Source of the DNA: Collinsella sp.
GTDB lineage: Bacteria > Actinomycetota > Coriobacteriia > Coriobacteriales > Coriobacteriaceae
Direction: 5' to 3'
Assembly: GCA_018376905.1 (NCBI GenBank)
Contig: JAHAAK010000023.1
Span: forward strand, 1 to 38,660
DNA length: 38,660 bases
Both the position numbers and the translations under genes were made by a program. Each line of letters begins with the position of its first letter. Positions within the stretch are counted from its first letter, which is position 1. The notes beneath the pieces were generated by a model. It saw only the letters and a program-made list of their open reading frames with translations, was not told the origin of the DNA and ran no database searches. Positions 1-6,999 of the stretch are shown here, one piece after another.

Positions 1-27
1 GCGTGCGCGGTCCCTCCCGACGGGAAA

Positions 28-54
28 CGAAAAAGCCCGGTTTAAAACCGGGCT
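28..54 (-). terminator. Second (backup) terminator downstream of fruK
   Basis: A 10-bp stem (34-43 with 45-54) is followed, read on the minus strand, by a run of T (complement of 30-34). It lies about 40 bases beyond the terminator next to fruK and points the same way, so it probably acts as a backup for the PTS transcript. Confidence 0.75.
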
Positions 55-92
55 CGAACAAACACGCCTATTGACAATGGCTTTCTCATATT

Positions 93-123
93 AAAAAGGC
101 GCCCCGGCCGAAACCGGGGCGCC
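93..123 (-). terminator. Rho-independent terminator of the fruK end of the PTS operon
   Basis: A perfect 10-bp GC-rich stem (98-107 with 114-123), a 6-base loop and a T run on the minus strand (complement of 93-97), directly after the fruK stop codon. This is a textbook intrinsic terminator for the ptsH-ptsI-fruK transcript. Confidence 0.9.
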
Positions 124-151
124 GCATGCGCACGAATATGTCGCGTTTCGA

Positions 152-1084
152 TTACTGACGATCGAGCTTGCGGACAGCAACGCGCTTGCTGTACTCGTCG
201 ACGTGACCGAAGTCACCAATGCCGACGGACTCGGCAACGTTGGCGCCGGTGGCCATAGCGAGCTTCATGGCCTCCTCGACGTTGTCGCGATCCCTGTACC
301 ACTTGTGCAGGAACGCAGCGAGGGTGCAGTCGCCGGCGCAGACGGAAGAGACCAGCTTGATGTTGAACTCACGCTTGGCGTACCAGATGTCCTCGCCGTT
401 GGAGAAGTAAGCGTCGCCGCGGCTACCACGGGTGAGCAGCACGTTCTGAACGCCAGCGTCGTGAGCCATCTTCATGGCGACACGAACCTCGTCGTCGGTG
501 TCGACCGGCACGCCGAAGATGGCCTTCATCTCGTGATGGTTCGGCTTGATGAGCAGCGGCTTCTTGTGAGCGAGCTCCTTGAGCTTGTCGGAGGACAGGT
601 CCAGGACGACGTCAGCGCCACGAGCCTGAGCGTGCTCCATGACCTGAGCCAGGAAGTCGGGCGTAGCTTTGGGAGGCACGGAGCCGGAGACGATCAGGCA
701 CTCGAGATCGCCCGCGGTGTCCAGGATGTTGTAGAGCTCCTCCTGGTGCTGCGGCGTGATCGGGGCGCCGGGGTTCAGGATGCCGTACTCGTGCTGGCCA
801 TCGTTGACGTAGGTGTTAATGCGCGTGATACCGTCGGTCCAGACCGGGCGGCAGAGGCAACCCAGGTTCATGACCTCCTCGACGATGAACTTGCCCGTGA
901 AGCCAGCGAAGAAGCCGAGCGCGACGGTGTCGACGCCCATCTTCTTAAAGGCGAAGGACACGTCGAGGCCCTTGCCGTTAGCCGTGTAGCTGGCCGAACC
1001 GGTGCGGACGTTCTCGTCGGGCTCGAGCGGAGAGCTCGAAACCGTCATGTCGACAGCCGGGTTAGCGGTTAGCGTGTAGAACAT
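152..1084 (-). CDS. fruK: 1-phosphofructokinase (PfkB family)
   Basis: Phosphorylates fructose-1-phosphate, the product of PTS uptake, to fructose-1,6-bisphosphate in the cytoplasm. The 310-residue protein has the usual length and PfkB/ribokinase layout: N-terminal TANPAVDMT, the glycine motif NGKG (36-39), KPNHHEM (180-186) and the C-terminal anion-hole motif, here VCAGD with the catalytic Asp at 252. The family form is normally VGAGDS, so Cys at 249 and 253 are small departures; the Asp is kept. ATG at 1084 is preceded by a G-rich ribosome site about 8 bases upstream. Last gene of the locus, 74 bases after ptsI, with two terminators behind it. A tagatose-6-phosphate kinase is an alternative, but the fruA/ptsHI context favours fruK. 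Confidence 0.92.
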   Translation of the reverse strand: MFYTLTANPAVDMTVSSSPLEPDENVRTGSASYTANGKGLDVSFAFKKMGVDTVALGFFAGFTGKFIVEEVMNLGCLCRPVWTDGITRINTYVNDGQHEYGILNPGAPITPQHQEELYNILDTAGDLECLIVSGSVPPKATPDFLAQVMEHAQARGADVVLDLSSDKLKELAHKKPLLIKPNHHEMKAIFGVPVDTDDEVRVAMKMAHDAGVQNVLLTRGSRGDAYFSNGEDIWYAKREFNIKLVSSVCAGDCTLAAFLHKWYRDRDNVEEAMKLAMATGANVAESVGIGDFGHVDEYSKRVAVRKLDRQ

Positions 1085-1111
1085 TTACAGTACCCCCTGT
1101 ATATGTGAGGG

Positions 1112-1141
1112 CCGCGTGGCCGGCCCATTCCAACCACGCGG
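1112..1141 (-). other. Intercistronic hairpin between ptsI and fruK
   Basis: An 8-bp perfect stem (1112-1119 with 1134-1141) with a 14-base loop and no T run. It sits in the short gap between ptsI and fruK and is more likely an mRNA processing or stability element than a terminator. Confidence 0.45.
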
Positions 1142-1158
1142 TTACCTCTGATACCAAA

Positions 1159-2862
1159 TTAGCGAGCTGCGGACTCGAGCAGTGCCTTGACCTCGGCGGC
1201 GGTGTTGCAGGCGAGCGCCTTCTCGGCGAGCTCGTCGCACTCGGCCTTGGTCCACTGGCTGATGGTCTTACGGGCGCGCAGGATCGACGGAGCACTCATC
1301 GAGAACTCCTCCAGGCCCCAGCTGATCAGCAGCGGCTCGAGCAGCGGATCGGCAGCGGCCTCGCCGCACATACCGACCATGATGCCGGCCTTCACGCCGC
1401 TCTCGATGATGTTCTTGAGCGAGCGGAGCACGGCGGGATAGTAAACCTGGTACAGGTTGGAGATGGTGTCGTTGCCACGGTCGGCGCACATGGTGTAGCC
1501 GATCAGGTCGTTGGTGCCGATGGAGAAGAAGTCGGCGACCTCGGCAAGACGGTCTGCGAGCAGCGAAGCGGCGGGCGTCTCGACCATGATGCCGACCTCG
1601 ATGTTCTCGTTGAACTTGCGCCCCTCTTCGGTCAGCTCGGCCTTGCACTGCTCGACGAGCTCCTTGACAGCCAAGACCTCCTCGACGCAGGTGACGAGCG
1701 GGATCATGATCTTGACGTCACCGAAGGCGCTAGCGCGCAGCAGAGCGCGGAGCTGGACCTTGTACTGGTCGGGATTGGCCAAGCAGTAACGCACGGCGCG
1801 GAAGCCCATGAAGGGGTTGTCTTCCTTGACCATATGCAGATACGGAATCTCCTTGTCGCCACCCACATCGAGCGTGCGGATGATGACCGGAGCACCCTTG
1901 AGCGCGCTGGCGACCTTACGGTAGGCGTTGAACTGCTCCTCCTCGGAAGGAAGCTCAGCAGAGTCCATGAACAGGAACTCGGAGCGGAACAGACCGATAG
2001 CCTCGGCGTCGTGATCGAGCGCGTTGGGCACGTCATCGGGGTTACCGATGTTGCAGGCGATGATCTTCTTGATGCCATCAGCAGTCACGGACGGCTTGCC
2101 ACGGAAGGCCTCGAGGGCTGCCTTCTCGGCAGCGAAGGCCTCGGCCTTGGCGGTGTAGGCAGCGAGCGTCTCCTCGTCGGGATCGGCCTCGACGATACCC
2201 TTGCCGCCGTCGACGACAACGGTCATGCCGTTGCGCAGTGCGGTGCAGCTGTTGGAGACCGAAAGGACAGCCGGGATCTCGAGGGCGCGCGCAATGATCG
2301 CGGAGTGCGACGTGCGGCCACCGGTCTCGGTGACGATACCGGCAACGTGGGCCTTATCGATCGTGGCGGTCATGGACGGCGTGAGGTCGTGCACGACAAC
2401 GACAGTGTTCTCGGGCAGGACGGAGAGGTCGACGACCTCCTTGCCCAGCAGCTCGGCCAGAATACCGGTGCGGATGTCGGCGATGTCAGCCGCGCGAAGA
2501 CGGAACATCTCGTCGTCCATGGACAGGAACATGTTCTCGAACATGGTCGAGGTGTCCATGAGCGCCTGCTCGGCGCAGGTACCGCCGTCAATGGCGGCGT
2601 TGATGGCGTCGGTCATACCCGGATCCTGAGCCAGAACAATGTGTCCGCTCATGATCTCGGCCTCGGCCTCGCCCACCGTCTCCTTCATGTGGTCGGCCTG
2701 AGCCTGGGTCTTCTCGCAGAAGACCGAAAGAGCGGACTGATAGCGCTCCTTCTCTGCTGCCGAATCAGCAACCTCGTGCGGCTCAAACGTCAAGTCGGGA
2801 TCGACGGCGACCATGACGGTGCCGATACCGATGCCCTCGGAAGCGTTGACTCCCTGATACAT
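1159..2862 (-). CDS. ptsI: PTS enzyme I (phosphoenolpyruvate-protein phosphotransferase)
   Basis: Cytoplasmic first enzyme of the PTS: takes phosphate from PEP onto a histidine and passes it to HPr. The swivel-domain motif GGRTSHSAIIAR carries the phospho-His (about residue 186 with the start used here), and the C-terminal TIM-barrel part contains the PEP-binding stretch IGLFRSEFLFMD. Length (567 aa) is normal. In-frame ATGs at 2868 and 2862 are 6 bases apart; 2862 (MYQGVNASEG) is preferred because it lies about 7 bases after an AGAGAGG ribosome site. Follows ptsH by 133 bases containing a weak attenuator-like hairpin. HPr from the adjacent gene is the obvious partner. Confidence 0.96.
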   Translation of the reverse strand: MYQGVNASEGIGIGTVMVAVDPDLTFEPHEVADSAAEKERYQSALSVFCEKTQAQADHMKETVGEAEAEIMSGHIVLAQDPGMTDAINAAIDGGTCAEQALMDTSTMFENMFLSMDDEMFRLRAADIADIRTGILAELLGKEVVDLSVLPENTVVVVHDLTPSMTATIDKAHVAGIVTETGGRTSHSAIIARALEIPAVLSVSNSCTALRNGMTVVVDGGKGIVEADPDEETLAAYTAKAEAFAAEKAALEAFRGKPSVTADGIKKIIACNIGNPDDVPNALDHDAEAIGLFRSEFLFMDSAELPSEEEQFNAYRKVASALKGAPVIIRTLDVGGDKEIPYLHMVKEDNPFMGFRAVRYCLANPDQYKVQLRALLRASAFGDVKIMIPLVTCVEEVLAVKELVEQCKAELTEEGRKFNENIEVGIMVETPAASLLADRLAEVADFFSIGTNDLIGYTMCADRGNDTISNLYQVYYPAVLRSLKNIIESGVKAGIMVGMCGEAAADPLLEPLLISWGLEEFSMSAPSILRARKTISQWTKAECDELAEKALACNTAAEVKALLESAAR

Positions 2863-2913
2863 TCCCATTCCTCTCTCCGTGTCATGTGATAAAGCGTTTT
2901 GCCATATCCATGA

Positions 2914-2950
2914 CAAAAGAGCGCAGCTACCTTACAACAGGTCACTGCGC
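2914..2950 (-). terminator. Possible attenuator between ptsH and ptsI
   Basis: On the minus strand a 6-bp GC stem (GCGCAG/CTGCGC) extended by 3 bp across a small internal loop is followed by TCTTTTG. The stem is imperfect and the T run short, so partial termination that lowers ptsI relative to ptsH is more likely than a full stop. Confidence 0.5.
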
Positions 2951-2995
2951 CCCCAAATATGAACTTAGTTGTTCAACATGCGACCCGTTTGAGTT

Positions 2996-3259
2996 CTACT
3001 CGCCAAGACCGCTCTTGATGAGCTCGATGGCAGCAGCCAGAGCCTCGGCCTCGTCAGCGCCGTCGCACTTGACCTCGACCTCGGTACCGCAGGGGATACC
3101 AGCAGCCATGAGGGCCATCGGGGACTTGCCGTTGACCTCCTTCTCGGGGGTGACGACCGTCACGTCACAGGCATACTTGCCCATGGTGGAGGCGAACAGA
3201 CCAGCCGGACGCATGTGCAGACCCTGAGGATTAACGAGGGTAGCCTTCTCAGAAACCAT
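2996..3259 (-). CDS. ptsH: Phosphocarrier protein HPr
   Basis: Small cytoplasmic phosphocarrier (87 aa, normal length) between enzyme I and the EIIA domain of FruA. The active-site His15 is in NPQGLHMRPAG. A serine at position 46 (GKSPMAL) matches the regulatory Ser46 that HPr kinase phosphorylates in Firmicutes; whether this organism has such a kinase cannot be seen here. ATG at 3259 is chosen because AAGGAG lies just upstream and the protein then starts at the family position; the longer reading frame to 3316 has no support. First gene of ptsH-ptsI-fruK, separated from fruA by a 547-base gap. Confidence 0.97.
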   Translation of the reverse strand: MVSEKATLVNPQGLHMRPAGLFASTMGKYACDVTVVTPEKEVNGKSPMALMAAGIPCGTEVEVKCDGADEAEALAAAIELIKSGLGE

Positions 3260-3396
3260 AGTTGACTCCTTTTTGTGTTTAACCCCTGTCATGCATGTGG
3301 CAGGAGTCAGATTCACGACGTTCTTTATATTAACTCACATCAAACGGTTTTTCATTATGTTTCAGACGAATTATTGGACAGATGTGTTTGTCGTCC

Positions 3397-3548
3397 GCTT
3401 GCTCGCCCACAGGGGCCCGTGCGCGGCCTGTGAGATTTCCTGCTCTACAGTCCTGCTCGCACGAAGAGCACATTAAGTGCTCTTCGGCTCGTGCGGAACT
3501 CGCGATAAATCTCACAGGCCGCGCACGGGCCCCTGTGGGCGAGCAAGC
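3397..3548. repeat. Perfect 42-bp inverted repeat around a 68-base centre
   Basis: The left arm (3397-3438) is the exact reverse complement of the right arm (3507-3548), 42 of 42 bases. The 68-base centre itself contains a nested 10-bp hairpin (3462-3471 with 3477-3486, loop ATTAA), and a further 7-bp pairing with a short bulge extends it. If transcribed, the whole 152 bases would form one long, nearly continuous duplex. No transposase or T run is present. Confidence 0.9.
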
Positions 3549-3652
3549 TGCGGAAACTCGGTCGGTCCAGAGCAATATCGTGCAAACGGAAATCTGGCTG
3601 ATGATCTGTTCGCGACAAAGACTCGATAGGTAGCCCCCTCTATGCCCTTTTG

Positions 3653-3723
3653 TAAGTTGCGGTGAAATAGGGACTGAATTTGGGGTTGAATCGTTTAAAC
3701 AGTCCCTATTTCACCGCAGCTTA
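3653..3723. repeat. 24-bp inverted repeat (REP-like palindrome)
   Basis: Arms 3653-3676 and 3700-3723 are reverse complements except for one position, with a 23-base spacer. The core reads GGTGAAATAGGGACTG. It has no T run and sits between the large inverted repeat and the fruA terminator. It resembles dispersed palindromic elements, but only one copy lies in this window. Confidence 0.75.
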
Positions 3724-3734
3724 TGGGAGGGGTA

Positions 3735-3769
3735 GAAAAAGGCGGAGGCCCTGGAGAGGGACTCCGCCT
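3735..3769 (-). terminator. Rho-independent terminator of fruA
   Basis: On the minus strand, AGGCGGAG pairs with CTCCGCCT (3762-3769 with 3740-3747), with a 14-base loop that can itself fold, followed by TTTTTC. It lies about 40 bases after the fruA stop codon and separates fruA from ptsH transcription. Confidence 0.85.
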
Positions 3770-3806
3770 AATATACAGGGGGCGATGGTATTCACGTGTT
3801 GCGGGA

Positions 3807-5810
3807 TTAGACCAGGCGGGCGTTGATCGTCTTGGCGATCTTGGCGGCGTCGGTGGAACCCTTGACGGTGGCACGGAAGTCCTCGTCCATGAGCGCCTCG
3901 GCGACCTTGGACAGGATCTTAAGGTGCGTGGTGCCGGCCTGGGCACCCGGGATGAGCAGCGCGATGGCCACGTTGACGGGAGCGCCGTCCATGGTGTCCC
4001 AACCGGTCACGCCGGACTCGTCCTTGACGACGATAACAGCAGCCTCGGTAATGGCGTCGGACTTGGCATGCGGGATGGCGAAGCCCTCCATCATGCCCGT
4101 GGTGCCCTCGGCCTCGCGGGCCAGGAAGGCGTTCATCACGGCGTCGGCGTCGCTGGCGATACCGGCCTTGACAGCCTGGTTGGAAACGAAGCTCAGAGCC
4201 TCGTCACGAGAAGCGAAGTCCTCGGCGACAAAGACATTCTCGACCTTCACGAAGTCGGCAGCCTCTTCCTTGGGGGCCTCGACGGCAGCGGCCTTGGGGG
4301 CCTCAACGGACCTGGCTACAGGAGCGGCCTTCTGATTCTTCTCGAAGTCGTACTTCTTGAAGGCCACGAACAGGATGCCACCGACCACAGCGCCGATGAG
4401 GATCGCGAGGACCCACAGCGGACCGTTCTCGACAACGGGCAGGACCAGGAAGCCGCCGTGAGGCGCCGGATCGTGAACGTTGAAGAAGATGGTCAAGATG
4501 GAAGCGATGGAAGAACCGAGCATCATGATGGGCATGACGGGCCAGATGTTCTTGGTCATGAACGGAATGGCGCCCTCGGTGATGTGGGTGCAACCAAGGA
4601 TGAGGTTGACGATACCGGCGTCATGATCCTCCTGGCTGAAGTACTTCTTGCCGACAACGACGGCGAAGGTGGTGATCAGCGGCGGAACGATGCAAGCGGC
4701 GGAGACGGCAGCCATGAAGTTGGTGCCGAAGTTGTAGGTCTCGGTGCCGACGCCAGCTTCGAGAGCGGTACCGAGCAGGAAGGTGCCAGTAGCGTAAGCA
4801 GCCTTGTTGACCGGGCCGCCCATATCAAAGGCGCACATGCAGCCGATGGCCAGGCCAAGGATCACCGGACCGGAGTTACCGAGGCTCTGCAGGAAATCCA
4901 TCATACCCTGGTTAATGGCAGCCATGGGGCCGGAAATACCGAGCATGACCAGGCCGACGATGGCGGTAGAGCACAGCGGATACAGAAAGATTGCCTTCAG
5001 GCCATTAAGGCTCGCGGGAATTTTAGAGAAAACCTTCTCGAGCAGCAGGATGACATAGCCGGCGAGGAAGCCGCCGACGATGCCGCCCAGGAAGCCGAAG
5101 CCCACGCCGGCGCCACCGGCGTCGATCATGCCGGTCTCGGCGTTAACAGGCAGGCCCTGGATGGCAATCATACCGGCAACGAAACCGGGGACGAGCGCCG
5201 GGCGCTTGCCGATGGATTCGGCGATGTAGGCGGAAAGCACCGGAACCATAAGGTTCATGGCGATGCCGCCGATGATCTTGAGCATCGCAGCAAAGCTGTT
5301 GTAGTCGGCAGCCGTCGAATCAAAGGACGTGATGCCCCACAGGAACGAAATGGCGGTCAGAACACCACCGGCAACGACGAAGACCAGCATGTGGCTGACG
5401 CCGTTCATGAGGTGCTTGTAGATGACGTGGCCGATGGACTCCTTCTCCTCGACCTCGTCCTCGACATCGGCGGCAGCGGCAACCGTGTCGTCGCCCTTGG
5501 CGGCGAGCGCGCGGTCGATCAGCTTACCAGCAGCCTCGACAGACAGGGCCTTGGAAACACCAACGGAAACCATGGGCTTACCGGCGAAACGCTCCGCCTG
5601 GACATCCTTATCGGCTGCGACGACGACGGCCTTGGCACCGGCGATCTCGCTCTTGGTGAGCTCGTTCTCGACACCGACCTGGCCATGAGTCTCGACCTTA
5701 ATGGTCAGACCGCGCTCGGCAGCTGCCTTCTCCAGCGCCTCCTTCGCCATGAAGGTGTGCGCAATGCCGGTCGGGCAACCGGTCGCGGCGATGATGTCAA
5801 ACTTAGCCAT
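3807..5810 (-). CDS. fruA: PTS fructose transporter, fused EIIB-EIIC-EIIA
   Basis: Membrane permease that phosphorylates fructose to fructose-1-phosphate during import. At 667 aa it is a three-domain fusion in the order B-C-A. EIIB is about residues 1-100 with phospho-Cys12 in ATGCPTGIAH. EIIC, about 125-480, is strongly hydrophobic and contains the HITEGAIPF substrate loop. An Ala/Glu/Pro linker leads to EIIA, about 520-667, with the phospho-His near 581 in GFAIPHAKS. Many Gram-positive FruA proteins are A-B-C, so the EIIA position is a variant. ATG at 5810 follows AAGGAGGG and starts directly at the EIIB domain; the upstream extension to 5882 lacks support. Divergent from an RpiR-type regulator and followed by its own terminator. 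Confidence 0.94.
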   Translation of the reverse strand: MAKFDIIAATGCPTGIAHTFMAKEALEKAAAERGLTIKVETHGQVGVENELTKSEIAGAKAVVVAADKDVQAERFAGKPMVSVGVSKALSVEAAGKLIDRALAAKGDDTVAAAADVEDEVEEKESIGHVIYKHLMNGVSHMLVFVVAGGVLTAISFLWGITSFDSTAADYNSFAAMLKIIGGIAMNLMVPVLSAYIAESIGKRPALVPGFVAGMIAIQGLPVNAETGMIDAGGAGVGFGFLGGIVGGFLAGYVILLLEKVFSKIPASLNGLKAIFLYPLCSTAIVGLVMLGISGPMAAINQGMMDFLQSLGNSGPVILGLAIGCMCAFDMGGPVNKAAYATGTFLLGTALEAGVGTETYNFGTNFMAAVSAACIVPPLITTFAVVVGKKYFSQEDHDAGIVNLILGCTHITEGAIPFMTKNIWPVMPIMMLGSSIASILTIFFNVHDPAPHGGFLVLPVVENGPLWVLAILIGAVVGGILFVAFKKYDFEKNQKAAPVARSVEAPKAAAVEAPKEEAADFVKVENVFVAEDFASRDEALSFVSNQAVKAGIASDADAVMNAFLAREAEGTTGMMEGFAIPHAKSDAITEAAVIVVKDESGVTGWDTMDGAPVNVAIALLIPGAQAGTTHLKILSKVAEALMDEDFRATVKGSTDAAKIAKTINARLV

Positions 5811-5831
5811 GTGTCCCTCCTTCTTGAGTAC

Positions 5832-5872
5832 AGCGCCCGCGGGCGCTCCCCTACACGCGCTTCGATGCGCGT
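5832..5872 (-). promoter_or_regulatory. Two hairpins in the fruA 5' leader
   Basis: A perfect 16-base palindrome (5832-5847) and a 6-bp hairpin (5855-5860 with 5867-5872) lie back to back just before the fruA ribosome site. They would fold in the leader mRNA. Their role is unknown; a translational or stability effect is possible. Confidence 0.4.
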
Positions 5873-5937
5873 TTTTCCACAACTGAAAGATACCAACCTA
5901 CCGTCCGCGTGAGAAGAGACAAGGCGCAATTCTCCGG

Positions 5938-6002
5938 TGAAAGGTTCTTTCATAACCGTAAACGGCAAGTGAAAGTTTACCATCAACACTTGAAACGGCA
6001 AG
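5938..6002. promoter_or_regulatory. Repeat-rich control region between fruA and the RpiR regulator
   Basis: The divergent intergenic region contains several symmetric elements: TGAAA-5-TTTCA (5938-5952), GTAAAC-11-GTTTAC (5958-5980) and a direct repeat AAACGGCAAG at 5960-5969 and 5993-6002, spaced 33 bp, about three helical turns. Such an arrangement suits a dimeric sugar-responsive regulator controlling both genes. The sites are inferred from symmetry only. A TATACT hexamer at 6029-6034 may be the -10 of the rpiR-type gene. Confidence 0.45.
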
Positions 6003-6082
6003 GTGTATCTTGTAATTGAAAATGCCCGTATACTATGGCATTGCAAATCAAGTTAGATTTTCATGCCAACCAGGAGCCATCC

Positions 6083-6940
6083 ATGACCGATAGTAGCAAA
6101 AGCGCACTTTCCCTCATTAGTACCCACCAGGGATACAGCGAGTCCGAGCAGCGCATTGTCGACTATATATTGGAGCACCAGTCCGAGGCGCCACGCCTCA
6201 CGGCGGCTCAGCTCTCGCGCGCTGCCGCCACGTCCGAGGCGACCGTTTCGCGTTTCTGCCGCAAGCTGGGCTTTGGCAGCTTCCGCAGCTTTCAGTTTTC
6301 GTTGGCGCGCGACTTAGAGAGTCAGCGCAACGAGGGCCTGACCGACGAGGTCTCGCTCGACAACATGGAGCAGAGCCTTAAAAATATCCTCGCCGCCAAG
6401 GTGAGTGAGCTTAATGCGACCATCGACGGCATTGATCACGACACGTTGGCCGCAGTTGTACACGCGCTTAAGAATGCCGGCGTTATTGAGTTTGCGGCCG
6501 TAGGCAACACCAACGCCGTCGCGCTCGACGCGACGTTCAAGTTCTCGCAGCTGGGCCTTCGTTGCATGGCAAGCACCATCAGCGAGACCTCGATTGGTTT
6601 TGCGCTCACGCTGCGCCCCGGTGACGTTATCGTGCTGATCTCAAACTCCGGCAAGTCGCGCCGTCTGAATCGCATGGCAAAAGCGGCTCGCGACTGCGGC
6701 GCAACCGTAGTCGTCATCAGCAGCGACAGCAAATCCCCGCTCGCGCGCCTGGCAGACTACACCTTTAATACCGTCAACCACGAAGCACTACTGACAACGG
6801 GCGACTTCGCGTTCTCCAAGATGAGCGCCACGATGATCATCGAGGTCATCTACAACTTCCTGCTGCCCGAAATCGAAGACGCCCGCGAGCATATCAGCTA
6901 CTACGAAGAGCTCATCCAGCCGGATAAGGTTGTGGAGTAA
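6083..6940 (+). CDS. MurR/RpiR-family transcriptional regulator
   Basis: Predicted DNA-binding regulator of about 285 aa. The N-terminal 80 residues form the RpiR-type helix-turn-helix (LSRAAATSEATVSRFCRKLG). The C-terminal half has the features of a SIS phosphosugar-binding domain, including the stretch VIVLISNSGKSRR and the FAAVGNTNAVALDATFK segment. ATG at 6083 is preferred because CAGGAG lies 6 bases upstream; the frame can be extended to 6035 without such a site. It is divergent from fruA across a repeat-rich region, so fructose-1-phosphate or a related sugar phosphate is a reasonable effector. That is inference; fructose operons more often use DeoR- or LacI-family regulators. Confidence 0.88.
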   Translation: MTDSSKSALSLISTHQGYSESEQRIVDYILEHQSEAPRLTAAQLSRAAATSEATVSRFCRKLGFGSFRSFQFSLARDLESQRNEGLTDEVSLDNMEQSLKNILAAKVSELNATIDGIDHDTLAAVVHALKNAGVIEFAAVGNTNAVALDATFKFSQLGLRCMASTISETSIGFALTLRPGDVIVLISNSGKSRRLNRMAKAARDCGATVVVISSDSKSPLARLADYTFNTVNHEALLTTGDFAFSKMSATMIIEVIYNFLLPEIEDAREHISYYEELIQPDKVVE

Positions 6941-6947
6941 AACGCGT

Positions 6948-6982
6948 AGTGGGACAAAAATTTCAGTCTATTTTGTCCCACC
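6948..6982. repeat. Palindrome between convergent genes (rpiR-type and recN)
   Basis: An 11-bp perfect stem, GTGGGACAAAA (6949-6959) with its reverse complement (6971-6981), and an 11-base loop. The A/T tract is inside the stem rather than after it, so it is not a standard terminator, though it lies where a bidirectional one would be expected. The 11-mer recurs at 23876. Confidence 0.65.
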
Positions 6983-6999
6983 AACACCGCTGATACGAC

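Larger units (their letters stand above)
3260..3806. other. 547-base gene-free region between fruA and ptsH
   Basis: Holds the ptsH leader and presumed promoter (3260-3396, an AT-rich stretch with TATAAA on the minus strand around 3328-3338, no convincing -35), a perfect 42-bp inverted repeat (3397-3548), a second 24-bp inverted repeat (3653-3723) and the fruA terminator (3735-3769). Open frames on both strands inside the large repeat mirror each other and look like by-products of the palindrome rather than genes. Confidence 0.7.

Noticed and set aside
1105..2889. 594-aa open frame on the plus strand opposite ptsI
   Set aside because: Codon-phase shadow of a GC-rich gene; the minus frame encodes clear enzyme I.
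3439..3506. Invertible promoter between the 42-bp repeats
   Set aside because: No recognisable -35/-10 pair in the 68-base centre; inversion itself remains open, as noted in the finding.
3330..3633. Two mirrored open frames (81 and 83 aa) across the large inverted repeat
   Set aside because: Their similarity to each other follows directly from the palindrome; no ribosome sites.
3723..5912. 729-aa open frame on the plus strand opposite fruA
   Set aside because: Shadow of fruA; low-complexity Gly/Asp/His-rich translation with no recognisable domain.
6948..6982. Standard Rho-independent terminator
   Set aside because: The T tract lies inside the stem toward the loop rather than after it on either strand.
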